Origin: Rachicladosporium sp. CCFEE 5018
Lineage: Eukaryota > Ascomycota > Dothideomycetes > Cladosporiales > Cladosporiaceae
Assembly: GCA_002077045.2 (NCBI GenBank)
Contig: KZ111145.1
Coordinates: 1,376,078 to 1,440,077 of the forward strand
Direction: 5' to 3'
DNA: 64,000 nt
Shown here: one piece after another, positions 10,812 to 20,918 of the stretch
How positions within the stretch are numbered: the stretch's first letter is position 1
How the letters are laid out: every line of letters begins with the position of its first letter
The notes under the pieces: model-generated
Told to the model about the DNA's origin: nothing
What the model saw: the letters and a program-made list of their open reading frames with translations, nothing else
Databases searched by the model: none
Program-made: the position numbers and the translations under genes

Positions 10812-13014
10812 CGTGGCGTTATGGTCGTGTTTGAATAAAGATTCGATGGAAAGGCAGTCTCTCTAGGAGCTGCGAGGTGGTGGTGCTGCTAGAAAACATT
10901 GGATTAGCATAACTGTAGGTAAGAGGACTGAGCGAGGTCTCGGTGACTGCATTGCAGTCTCTGCATGGATCGAGTCGAAGTGCCGGTGAACACATTGTGA
11001 TGGTGTATTAAGTTGCCGAACATAATATTGCCATCCACGGCACAGTCGCATTGACCCTTACCAAGTCGCGACCGCTCCATCGCTACGCTGCACTGCTGCC
11101 GCCCGCCACTTGCACATCACTCACAAAGAGGGAGACTCACCTGTTATGCTGTGTTGACACCGACCACAGTATGTGGTGGAGTGCCCGACCCTACACACTC
11201 CCCTATCCACTTCCGGCAATCCAGCAGCTCAGTCGCTTCCCTGACTCCACCTCGCTTCCGAGCAGTATCACGTCGCAATATTGCGGGCGTGCGATATCGA
11301 CCAGAGAGCGACAGGAAAGGGTTGTCAGTCGCGCAGGTAGGTGGGAAGATTTGATTGGTAAAGCAGTGCGTGCAGCAGGCGAGGAAGTGCGCTTAGGGTG
11401 GTCTAGTGTGGGAGGAAGTGAGAGGTGCGCGCAGGACGGGAGCCCGGGGATCGTCGCTCTGGCGCAGAACAGTCCGTGCTTGCCTTTTGCGACTGACACC
11501 TGACTTGTGCACTTCCAGCCAAAGCGGTACCCGGCAGATCCTGGGCGTTGTTGTGCAGGGAGACTATTGCAGTCTTGCATACAACAACTCGCATATGACC
11601 TTACGATGAAATTTGCATGGTGTGAAAAAAGGCGTGGGTAGAAGAGATCCAGGTACTGCAGGAGATGAGATATTCTTGGCTTCATCAACAGGGAGGAAGG
11701 CGCGATCCTGCCACGGGAGACCCCCGATCTGACTCGGTGCCAAAGTGTTTTGCACTGGCTCCTTCGAGATAAAACCTTCGATCCTGTCATGGAACATCTT
11801 CTTCCCCTGATCTGCTCAATGGAACCGACAACACAATGAACTAACCGACAATTCATGTCCGTACAGTACCAATGGCATACCTTCATATGCTCTAATGCAC
11901 ACAACCATCTCCTGCCAACTGCCAGGGTGTGAGTGACAAACCCCAGTACAACACGGCATCGCACAACCGCAACACCCCCGGCCTTACGCGAGACCGCCGC
12001 TACTGTACTGCACACAAGAAATGTGAGACACCCGTTCGGCTCCAGAATTCTGATCGACGGCCATCAAACGGTGGCGTCAGGTCAAGCCATCAACCGCTGT
12101 TTGTGATGCAGACTTGCTTCGAGAACGTTTGGGTGATCGACATGATTTGCGATGCGTCTGCCAGTCCAGAAATGCTGCGACGGTCGTTCCGATTCATGCG
12201 TACGAGCAAACGGTGATCCGGAGTTGCTTTACGAGGTTTGCACCGAGCTCTACGCGCATGTTGCTCCGTTGGCGCAAGGTAAGTACCAACCACAACGCGT
12301 TGTCGGGCGTCACATTTATCTCATCCATCACAGTCATCTTCACTTTCACAACTGTCTACCTCCACTTACCGGTCAACAGCCTCGTCACCCGCCGCAAGGG
12401 AACCGAATTCAGCCTCTTGTGCAACATCATCACTTCCCGACAACCTCGTCCATGCTGTGTCACGTCGCGCTGAACCAGAGATGTCGATTTCGCCTACCCG
12501 AGTCGCTTGCTACAATGTCTTTACAGTGACTGGACCGACTTCAGTGCCCTGCATTCGGGTCGTCTTCTTCGACATCCGGAGATGGATACCTGTGAGCCTG
12601 TGAAGTACATCCCCGCCGGTTCGCAGATCACCGCGACATCGACGAACGGCCAAGCGAGCACGGCCAGGCACGTCACATCACGTCGCACAGTGAGGTTGGC
12701 GATAGCGAGTTGGTACGACTTGGTCGCGAATGAGACGCGTACCTACAGTGCCTTGCTCAATGCGTTGGGCTGTCACCGGCCAGCTACAGTGAGTGCCAGG
12801 TCCCTGGCATTGAATGTAAGTGGACGGACAAAATGTGGCTCGAGCACTTCTATCATTTGTACATTATCGAATATAATAAGCCTTGTGCTAAGCCTGTGGC
12901 ATCCTTCCGCCCAAGGGTATCTAGAGACCAGAAAGGAAAAGATCAGGCGCTTATGCAGGCCATGCTGATGCACCGAGCAACCCACGCAATGCAACAAAAT
13001 TCCTCAAGACCACC
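10812..13014. other. Upstream region of G-alpha, 3' flank of LIM gene; no gene supported
   Basis: About 2.2 kb between two minus-strand genes. It should hold the G-alpha promoter and 5' UTR. A consensus donor (GTAAGT) follows an open frame near 12279, and frames at 12152-12529 and 12507-12968 are open. I could not join them into a protein with a recognisable domain, so I do not call a gene. The region is repeated at 16109-18311 with no difference that I found. Confidence 0.4.
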
Positions 13015-15405
13015 TCACATCATCATCAACTTCGTCGTCCGCCTCTCAGCTTTCAGCTCCTTCTGCCCAAGCACTGCCAGTGACGAGTTCGGTCCTGCCC
13101 CAGCCGCCGGCGCAGCAGGCCCATTCGCCACCCTGACCTGGCCCCTCATAGCCATCAACGCATGCCGCTCACAAAACACCCGTCCCCCAATCTCAAAATA
13201 ATCCTCCGCCAACACAACCCGACACTCCACGCAAGTGAAGCACTTGGGATGGAACTTCCTCTCCCCCACCGCTTCTACACCCACTCCCGCACTCCCCAGC
13301 CCAAGTCCAGTCGCAGAGCTGACTTCGAGATACTGACCCTCAATTCCCTTCGCGCACCCTGAGCACAAACTCCCGTTCGCTTCGTGGTAATGCTGCTCGC
13401 AGTAAGGCTCGTTGGCGATTACATAGAAGTCTGCGGTTGCGAAGGGCGCGTGGCAGATCCGGCAGGTGAAGCAGTGCTTGTGCCAGCGGCCCGTCAGGCG
13501 GCCGTCGGCGGCTTTGACCGATTTGCCTTCTATAGGGAGGGAGCAGCCGCGGCAGGTGGGTTTGGCGGAGGTGGGGGCCGTGGAGCGGCGGAGGGGCGTG
13601 GGGTGTAGGAGGGTTGGTTGAGGAGCGGAGACGGGTTGGGTTGCGGGGCGCTGGAAGGAGGGCATTGGTGGGGTTGGGGTGAGGATTTGGTTGGGAGGGG
13701 CCGGCGAGCGGGAGCGCGGGAGAGGTGGGATGAAGGTTGAAGGTGGCGGTGGGCGTTGTGCGCCGGCGCTGCTTTTAGAGCGAGGCCGGGGTGCTGGCAG
13801 CGGCGAAGGAGCACGGTAAGGGTCGTACTCTCGTGGCATGGCAATTGCTGATTGCTGGTGTGTCGCGAGAGAAGCAAGCGGTGCAGTCATTGACCGAGTT
13901 GGCTCCGCGCGCAGTGGCTGATCCGACTGCGCAGAAGGTCTCCGTCGATTCATCGCCGGATCCATGGGCGACTCAGGCGGCATTTCGAAGCCGAGGGGAG
14001 CAGGAGGTGGAGTCACTGGCGCCGGCTCCACGGCTACAGCACGAGGTCGAGCAAGTGTCTGAGGCGGCGACCTTCTTGCTGGCTGCTCAGCACGCATGCC
14101 TGGCTTCTCTGACCCGGGGTTCTTGACTTTGAGACTTGGGACGCGCATGCCTTCGTCATCCCCGTACGGTGCCGCGCCAGCTCGTAAAGGTGAGAACGTG
14201 TCGATGCTGCTGGCTGCGCTCTCGACTGGACTCGGGCCTGTGCTGCTATGCGCATATGACGACTTTATGGATCCTGCTGATGAGGAGGACTCGGAGGGCG
14301 CATGTGATCGCTCGGCCCGGTGTTGTGCAACTGCAGCTGGTACTGGAGGTGCATTCTGCAGACGTGGGTCTGTCCTGTCGCCCGGTCTCAAAGTTGCCAT
14401 GGGCAGTTGCGAGGGTGCAGTCTTGGATCCAGTCGTCAAAGTCGGCCTTCGTTCTCTACCGGATCTCAACGCGGGCTCACTGGGCACTCTAGACAGACTA
14501 TTTGCAGGAGCAGGCTCATCCTGACTCTCTTGCCGCAATGGAAAGGTCCGACTTCTGTCAGTACTCCGCAAAGGCACAGGTGGCTGAGAAGGCGAGAAAG
14601 TGGAAGGCATAGCAGACATCGGCTCCTCGCTGATCTCCGCCTTGAATGCTGCAGACAGCACCTCCGCCTCCTGTGGCCGGGCCGGTCGTTGAGGCGGCGC
14701 CTTCTTCAAATGCTCCGCCTGCATCGCTCCGAAGCCCTTTTGAGGCAGCCTGGGCGACGGTGGTATCTCCTCGTCCCGTCTCACGCTCTGAAGAGGGAAC
14801 CGAGGCTCTCGTCCATCACGACTGGATTTCCGTTTTGCTGCTAGCGATGTCGTACTCTTCGTGGTATTTGACCGCTGCGCGCCTGCACTGTTCGAAGCAT
14901 CACGAGCAGGAAATGGGTTCGGCGGAGGCTGCATATCTTCCCTGTCGCCATGGCTTGTGGCTGGCCTCCCTACTCGCGTACTGCCTCGAGAAGGTGCTCG
15001 TTCGCTGTTCGGTGTTTGCCTACCATTGCTTGTCGATGGTCTGCTACCTACACTACCAGGAGGTGGGAGGAATGGCGGGAATGCACAGTCGTACCCTCCA
15101 GTCAGCTCAGGACTGGGCGGCCGCATGTCGAACAGGCGGGGCATAGGGCTGGTCATGCTCCTCGTCATGCCTGGCTTGCTCATATTGCTACCGCGTGAGG
15201 CGGTGCTCAATGCGGGCGACAGAGGCGACTGTGATCGTGGCTGCGGTACTAGGAAGGGTTGATTGGCCGCATCAGGGTTTATCCGCGGCGGTGCAGTCCT
15301 CATTGTCCTAGGTGGTGGCTGCGAAGTCCCTGACCCGATGGTGGGAGCTCTGACCCTTGTCTGCGGCGTCGCCTGCTGACTTGGGTATGCGATTGGACTG
15401 GGCAT
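13015..15405 (-). CDS. LIM-domain protein, copy cut by the first gap
   Basis: The last 797 codons of the gene described at 18312-20918. I found no difference from it, at constant offset 5297. The 5' end (72 codons) is missing because the contig stops at 15405, at the first base of an ATG codon (residue 73), followed by 100 N. Both C-terminal LIM domains are present. The truncation is an assembly edge, not a mutation. Confidence 0.85.
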   Translation of the reverse strand: MPSPIAYPSQQATPQTRVRAPTIGSGTSQPPPRTMRTAPPRINPDAANQPFLVPQPRSQSPLSPALSTASRGSNMSKPGMTRSMTSPMPRLFDMRPPSPELTGGYDCAFPPFLPPPGSVGSRPSTSNGRQTPNSERAPSRGSTRVGRPATSHGDREDMQPPPNPFPARDASNSAGAQRSNTTKSTTSLAAKRKSSRDGREPRFPLQSVRRDEEIPPSPRLPQKGFGAMQAEHLKKAPPQRPARPQEAEVLSAAFKAEISEEPMSAMPSTFSPSQPPVPLRSTDRSRTFPLRQESQDEPAPANSLSRVPSEPALRSGRERRPTLTTGSKTAPSQLPMATLRPGDRTDPRLQNAPPVPAAVAQHRAERSHAPSESSSSAGSIKSSYAHSSTGPSPVESAASSIDTFSPLRAGAAPYGDDEGMRVPSLKVKNPGSEKPGMRAEQPARRSPPQTLARPRAVAVEPAPVTPPPAPLGFEMPPESPMDPAMNRRRPSAQSDQPLRAEPTRSMTAPLASLATHQQSAIAMPREYDPYRAPSPLPAPRPRSKSSAGAQRPPPPSTFIPPLPRSRSPAPPNQILTPTPPMPSFQRPATQPVSAPQPTLLHPTPLRRSTAPTSAKPTCRGCSLPIEGKSVKAADGRLTGRWHKHCFTCRICHAPFATADFYVIANEPYCEQHYHEANGSLCSGCAKGIEGQYLEVSSATGLGLGSAGVGVEAVGERKFHPKCFTCVECRVVLAEDYFEIGGRVFCERHALMAMRGQVRVANGPAAPAAGAGPNSSLAVLGQKELKAERRTTKLMMM

Positions 15406-15505
15406 NNNNNNNNNNNNNNNNNNNNNNNNNNNNNNNNNNNNNNNNNNNNNNNNNNNNNNNNNNNNNNNNNNNNNNNNNNNNNNNNNNNNNNNNNNNNNNN
15501 NNNNN
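15406..15505. other. Assembly gap, 100 N
   Basis: Exactly 100 N, the conventional length for a gap of unknown size. On its left is the middle of the LIM gene and on its right the middle of the G-alpha gene, both on the minus strand. Confidence 1.
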
Positions 15506-16108
15506 CCCGTAGTCTTGACTCGCGAGCGGAGCACATCGGCGTCTGAAGGGATGTAGGTGGGCGAGGAGATGGTGTCAATCGAGTCGAAGTAGTATTTCGC
15601 GCTGTCATTGAGCTGATATTCTCGGCTGCGTTGGAATGCTGCTTGCACGCCGGCGTCTGACCAGAGGGTCTTGATCGCGTTGCCAACCTCGGGAGGAAGC
15701 ACATCGCCTTCGATCTGTGTGGGCTGCATGAAGATTGTTTGGACGTGGTACTCCGTTCGTTGGTCATCGAGAGGCATTTCGAGCGATTCCATGGCTTCTA
15801 GGATAACGCGCATGGATTGCACTGTGTTTGAGAAGATGATCTGTGGACTGTGGTCAGTGGGCGGCTCGGTCGCTTCGCACGTCAGGTGTACGCACTTCTC
15901 TGAAGCTCTCTCGCTCATCGCGTGAGTAGCCGCCTTCATGGATGAGCTTCATCTGTTTCAATATCGTCGACTTCCCCGACTCTCCAGCACCGAGCAGCAA
16001 CATCTTGATCTCATTGCGCTGGTTGAGCTTGTCGCGCTTCAGCTGGTTCTCGATCTCCTCATTCCGCTGTTTGCCCTCCTTGGACTCTGAGCTCGCTCCG
16101 CAACCCAT
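15506..16108 (-). CDS. G-alpha subunit, copy cut by the first gap
   Basis: Exon 1 (15896..16108) and the first part of exon 2 (15506..15840) of the gene at 9641-10811. About 182 residues are represented, ending soon after the [12 protein letters not shown] region, so the NKID and TCAT motifs and the C-terminus are absent. The two exonic differences from the complete copy are synonymous. The break is the edge of a contig, and it should not be counted as a second, truncated G-alpha gene. Confidence 0.85.
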
Positions 16109-18311
16109 CGTGGCGTTATGGTCGTGTTTGAATAAAGATTCGATGGAAAGGCAGTCTCTCTAGGAGCTGCGAGGTGGTGGTGCTGCTAGAAAACATTGGA
16201 TTAGCATAACTGTAGGTAAGAGGACTGAGCGAGGTCTCGGTGACTGCATTGCAGTCTCTGCATGGATCGAGTCGAAGTGCCGGTGAACACATTGTGATGG
16301 TGTATTAAGTTGCCGAACATAATATTGCCATCCACGGCACAGTCGCATTGACCCTTACCAAGTCGCGACCGCTCCATCGCTACGCTGCACTGCTGCCGCC
16401 CGCCACTTGCACATCACTCACAAAGAGGGAGACTCACCTGTTATGCTGTGTTGACACCGACCACAGTATGTGGTGGAGTGCCCGACCCTACACACTCCCC
16501 TATCCACTTCCGGCAATCCAGCAGCTCAGTCGCTTCCCTGACTCCACCTCGCTTCCGAGCAGTATCACGTCGCAATATTGCGGGCGTGCGATATCGACCA
16601 GAGAGCGACAGGAAAGGGTTGTCAGTCGCGCAGGTAGGTGGGAAGATTTGATTGGTAAAGCAGTGCGTGCAGCAGGCGAGGAAGTGCGCTTAGGGTGGTC
16701 TAGTGTGGGAGGAAGTGAGAGGTGCGCGCAGGACGGGAGCCCGGGGATCGTCGCTCTGGCGCAGAACAGTCCGTGCTTGCCTTTTGCGACTGACACCTGA
16801 CTTGTGCACTTCCAGCCAAAGCGGTACCCGGCAGATCCTGGGCGTTGTTGTGCAGGGAGACTATTGCAGTCTTGCATACAACAACTCGCATATGACCTTA
16901 CGATGAAATTTGCATGGTGTGAAAAAAGGCGTGGGTAGAAGAGATCCAGGTACTGCAGGAGATGAGATATTCTTGGCTTCATCAACAGGGAGGAAGGCGC
17001 GATCCTGCCACGGGAGACCCCCGATCTGACTCGGTGCCAAAGTGTTTTGCACTGGCTCCTTCGAGATAAAACCTTCGATCCTGTCATGGAACATCTTCTT
17101 CCCCTGATCTGCTCAATGGAACCGACAACACAATGAACTAACCGACAATTCATGTCCGTACAGTACCAATGGCATACCTTCATATGCTCTAATGCACACA
17201 ACCATCTCCTGCCAACTGCCAGGGTGTGAGTGACAAACCCCAGTACAACACGGCATCGCACAACCGCAACACCCCCGGCCTTACGCGAGACCGCCGCTAC
17301 TGTACTGCACACAAGAAATGTGAGACACCCGTTCGGCTCCAGAATTCTGATCGACGGCCATCAAACGGTGGCGTCAGGTCAAGCCATCAACCGCTGTTTG
17401 TGATGCAGACTTGCTTCGAGAACGTTTGGGTGATCGACATGATTTGCGATGCGTCTGCCAGTCCAGAAATGCTGCGACGGTCGTTCCGATTCATGCGTAC
17501 GAGCAAACGGTGATCCGGAGTTGCTTTACGAGGTTTGCACCGAGCTCTACGCGCATGTTGCTCCGTTGGCGCAAGGTAAGTACCAACCACAACGCGTTGT
17601 CGGGCGTCACATTTATCTCATCCATCACAGTCATCTTCACTTTCACAACTGTCTACCTCCACTTACCGGTCAACAGCCTCGTCACCCGCCGCAAGGGAAC
17701 CGAATTCAGCCTCTTGTGCAACATCATCACTTCCCGACAACCTCGTCCATGCTGTGTCACGTCGCGCTGAACCAGAGATGTCGATTTCGCCTACCCGAGT
17801 CGCTTGCTACAATGTCTTTACAGTGACTGGACCGACTTCAGTGCCCTGCATTCGGGTCGTCTTCTTCGACATCCGGAGATGGATACCTGTGAGCCTGTGA
17901 AGTACATCCCCGCCGGTTCGCAGATCACCGCGACATCGACGAACGGCCAAGCGAGCACGGCCAGGCACGTCACATCACGTCGCACAGTGAGGTTGGCGAT
18001 AGCGAGTTGGTACGACTTGGTCGCGAATGAGACGCGTACCTACAGTGCCTTGCTCAATGCGTTGGGCTGTCACCGGCCAGCTACAGTGAGTGCCAGGTCC
18101 CTGGCATTGAATGTAAGTGGACGGACAAAATGTGGCTCGAGCACTTCTATCATTTGTACATTATCGAATATAATAAGCCTTGTGCTAAGCCTGTGGCATC
18201 CTTCCGCCCAAGGGTATCTAGAGACCAGAAAGGAAAAGATCAGGCGCTTATGCAGGCCATGCTGATGCACCGAGCAACCCACGCAATGCAACAAAATTCC
18301 TCAAGACCACC
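16109..18311. other. Repeat of the G-alpha/LIM intergenic region
   Basis: The same content as 10812-13014, with no difference that I found. No supported gene. Confidence 0.4.
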
Positions 18312-20918
18312 TCACATCATCATCAACTTCGTCGTCCGCCTCTCAGCTTTCAGCTCCTTCTGCCCAAGCACTGCCAGTGACGAGTTCGGTCCTGCCCCAG
18401 CCGCCGGCGCAGCAGGCCCATTCGCCACCCTGACCTGGCCCCTCATAGCCATCAACGCATGCCGCTCACAAAACACCCGTCCCCCAATCTCAAAATAATC
18501 CTCCGCCAACACAACCCGACACTCCACGCAAGTGAAGCACTTGGGATGGAACTTCCTCTCCCCCACCGCTTCTACACCCACTCCCGCACTCCCCAGCCCA
18601 AGTCCAGTCGCAGAGCTGACTTCGAGATACTGACCCTCAATTCCCTTCGCGCACCCTGAGCACAAACTCCCGTTCGCTTCGTGGTAATGCTGCTCGCAGT
18701 AAGGCTCGTTGGCGATTACATAGAAGTCTGCGGTTGCGAAGGGCGCGTGGCAGATCCGGCAGGTGAAGCAGTGCTTGTGCCAGCGGCCCGTCAGGCGGCC
18801 GTCGGCGGCTTTGACCGATTTGCCTTCTATAGGGAGGGAGCAGCCGCGGCAGGTGGGTTTGGCGGAGGTGGGGGCCGTGGAGCGGCGGAGGGGCGTGGGG
18901 TGTAGGAGGGTTGGTTGAGGAGCGGAGACGGGTTGGGTTGCGGGGCGCTGGAAGGAGGGCATTGGTGGGGTTGGGGTGAGGATTTGGTTGGGAGGGGCCG
19001 GCGAGCGGGAGCGCGGGAGAGGTGGGATGAAGGTTGAAGGTGGCGGTGGGCGTTGTGCGCCGGCGCTGCTTTTAGAGCGAGGCCGGGGTGCTGGCAGCGG
19101 CGAAGGAGCACGGTAAGGGTCGTACTCTCGTGGCATGGCAATTGCTGATTGCTGGTGTGTCGCGAGAGAAGCAAGCGGTGCAGTCATTGACCGAGTTGGC
19201 TCCGCGCGCAGTGGCTGATCCGACTGCGCAGAAGGTCTCCGTCGATTCATCGCCGGATCCATGGGCGACTCAGGCGGCATTTCGAAGCCGAGGGGAGCAG
19301 GAGGTGGAGTCACTGGCGCCGGCTCCACGGCTACAGCACGAGGTCGAGCAAGTGTCTGAGGCGGCGACCTTCTTGCTGGCTGCTCAGCACGCATGCCTGG
19401 CTTCTCTGACCCGGGGTTCTTGACTTTGAGACTTGGGACGCGCATGCCTTCGTCATCCCCGTACGGTGCCGCGCCAGCTCGTAAAGGTGAGAACGTGTCG
19501 ATGCTGCTGGCTGCGCTCTCGACTGGACTCGGGCCTGTGCTGCTATGCGCATATGACGACTTTATGGATCCTGCTGATGAGGAGGACTCGGAGGGCGCAT
19601 GTGATCGCTCGGCCCGGTGTTGTGCAACTGCAGCTGGTACTGGAGGTGCATTCTGCAGACGTGGGTCTGTCCTGTCGCCCGGTCTCAAAGTTGCCATGGG
19701 CAGTTGCGAGGGTGCAGTCTTGGATCCAGTCGTCAAAGTCGGCCTTCGTTCTCTACCGGATCTCAACGCGGGCTCACTGGGCACTCTAGACAGACTATTT
19801 GCAGGAGCAGGCTCATCCTGACTCTCTTGCCGCAATGGAAAGGTCCGACTTCTGTCAGTACTCCGCAAAGGCACAGGTGGCTGAGAAGGCGAGAAAGTGG
19901 AAGGCATAGCAGACATCGGCTCCTCGCTGATCTCCGCCTTGAATGCTGCAGACAGCACCTCCGCCTCCTGTGGCCGGGCCGGTCGTTGAGGCGGCGCCTT
20001 CTTCAAATGCTCCGCCTGCATCGCTCCGAAGCCCTTTTGAGGCAGCCTGGGCGACGGTGGTATCTCCTCGTCCCGTCTCACGCTCTGAAGAGGGAACCGA
20101 GGCTCTCGTCCATCACGACTGGATTTCCGTTTTGCTGCTAGCGATGTCGTACTCTTCGTGGTATTTGACCGCTGCGCGCCTGCACTGTTCGAAGCATCAC
20201 GAGCAGGAAATGGGTTCGGCGGAGGCTGCATATCTTCCCTGTCGCCATGGCTTGTGGCTGGCCTCCCTACTCGCGTACTGCCTCGAGAAGGTGCTCGTTC
20301 GCTGTTCGGTGTTTGCCTACCATTGCTTGTCGATGGTCTGCTACCTACACTACCAGGAGGTGGGAGGAATGGCGGGAATGCACAGTCGTACCCTCCAGTC
20401 AGCTCAGGACTGGGCGGCCGCATGTCGAACAGGCGGGGCATAGGGCTGGTCATGCTCCTCGTCATGCCTGGCTTGCTCATATTGCTACCGCGTGAGGCGG
20501 TGCTCAATGCGGGCGACAGAGGCGACTGTGATCGTGGCTGCGGTACTAGGAAGGGTTGATTGGCCGCATCAGGGTTTATCCGCGGCGGTGCAGTCCTCAT
20601 TGTCCTAGGTGGTGGCTGCGAAGTCCCTGACCCGATGGTGGGAGCTCTGACCCTTGTCTGCGGCGTCGCCTGCTGACTTGGGTATGCGATTGGACTGGGC
20701 ATAGCTGGCGCTTTGTGTCCACTCGCATTCATCTGGCGGAGAGTGAAGGGATTGCTCAAGCTGGAGGGAGCCGCTCGAGGTGATATCGGTCCATCGCGGC
20801 AGATGTGCTCGCCCATGGATGCTATCTCAATCTCTTTCCCGCAGTTCGAACATTTGATCGCGGGCAGGAAGCTGGCCGGTCGTCCGCCGCCTGCGGACAA
20901 AGCCGCTGCCAGAGACAT
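18312..20918 (-). CDS. Paxillin-like LIM-domain protein (fungal Pxl1 type)
   Basis: A single exon of 868 residues starting at ATG 20918 (MSLAAALSAGG). The frame is open 27 bases further upstream, but only to a TTG. Near the N-terminus is a short Cys/His motif (KCSNCGKEIEIASMGEHIC) that I recall as typical of fungal LIM proteins. About 600 residues of Pro/Ser/Arg-rich, probably disordered sequence follow. Two LIM zinc-finger domains lie near residues 687-745 and 750-820; the first starts CRGC and includes WHKHCFTC, the second includes FHPKCFTC and ends CERH. From family knowledge such proteins link Rho-GTPase signalling to the actin cytoskeleton at growth sites. This is the only complete copy; partial copies lie at 13015-15405 and 47123-47438. 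The partner choice and the Pxl1 label are inference from domain order. Confidence 0.85.
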   Translation of the reverse strand: MSLAAALSAGGGRPASFLPAIKCSNCGKEIEIASMGEHICRDGPISPRAAPSSLSNPFTLRQMNASGHKAPAMPSPIAYPSQQATPQTRVRAPTIGSGTSQPPPRTMRTAPPRINPDAANQPFLVPQPRSQSPLSPALSTASRGSNMSKPGMTRSMTSPMPRLFDMRPPSPELTGGYDCAFPPFLPPPGSVGSRPSTSNGRQTPNSERAPSRGSTRVGRPATSHGDREDMQPPPNPFPARDASNSAGAQRSNTTKSTTSLAAKRKSSRDGREPRFPLQSVRRDEEIPPSPRLPQKGFGAMQAEHLKKAPPQRPARPQEAEVLSAAFKAEISEEPMSAMPSTFSPSQPPVPLRSTDRSRTFPLRQESQDEPAPANSLSRVPSEPALRSGRERRPTLTTGSKTAPSQLPMATLRPGDRTDPRLQNAPPVPAAVAQHRAERSHAPSESSSSAGSIKSSYAHSSTGPSPVESAASSIDTFSPLRAGAAPYGDDEGMRVPSLKVKNPGSEKPGMRAEQPARRSPPQTLARPRAVAVEPAPVTPPPAPLGFEMPPESPMDPAMNRRRPSAQSDQPLRAEPTRSMTAPLASLATHQQSAIAMPREYDPYRAPSPLPAPRPRSKSSAGAQRPPPPSTFIPPLPRSRSPAPPNQILTPTPPMPSFQRPATQPVSAPQPTLLHPTPLRRSTAPTSAKPTCRGCSLPIEGKSVKAADGRLTGRWHKHCFTCRICHAPFATADFYVIANEPYCEQHYHEANGSLCSGCAKGIEGQYLEVSSATGLGLGSAGVGVEAVGERKFHPKCFTCVECRVVLAEDYFEIGGRVFCERHALMAMRGQVRVANGPAAPAAGAGPNSSLAVLGQKELKAERRTTKLMMM

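Larger units (their letters stand above)
10209..15405. repeat. Left copy of a 5197-bp near-identical segment
   Basis: The segment matches 15506-20702 base for base at offset 5297, apart from three substitutions that I found: 10583 (T/C, G-alpha intron 1), 10641 (G/A, synonymous His) and 10698 (T/C, synonymous Leu). It ends exactly at the gap. This is best explained as overlap of two contigs, or two almost identical homologs, rather than a tandem duplication. Confidence 0.9.
15506..20702. repeat. Right copy of the 5197-bp segment
   Basis: It matches 10209-15405 with three substitutions found. It begins exactly at the gap, inside G-alpha exon 2. Past 20702 this contig continues without a break through the LIM 5' end, while the left copy stops. 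Confidence 0.9.

Noticed and set aside
11203..12015. Minus-strand open frame of 270 codons upstream of G-alpha, repeated at 16500-17312
   Set aside because: It has no motif and a composition unlike the neighbouring genes. Its presence twice follows only from the repeat.
12152..12968. Possible spliced plus-strand gene with a GTAAGT near 12279
   Set aside because: I could not find an acceptor giving a continuous protein with a recognisable feature.
13384..15262. Several plus-strand open frames opposite the LIM gene
   Set aside because: They are shadows of the Pro/Ser/Arg-rich coding sequence on the other strand.
10209..20702. Recent true tandem duplication of G-alpha and LIM
   Set aside because: Both ends coincide with a 100-N gap and contig edges, and only three substitutions were found. 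Overlapping contigs or homologs explain it more simply.
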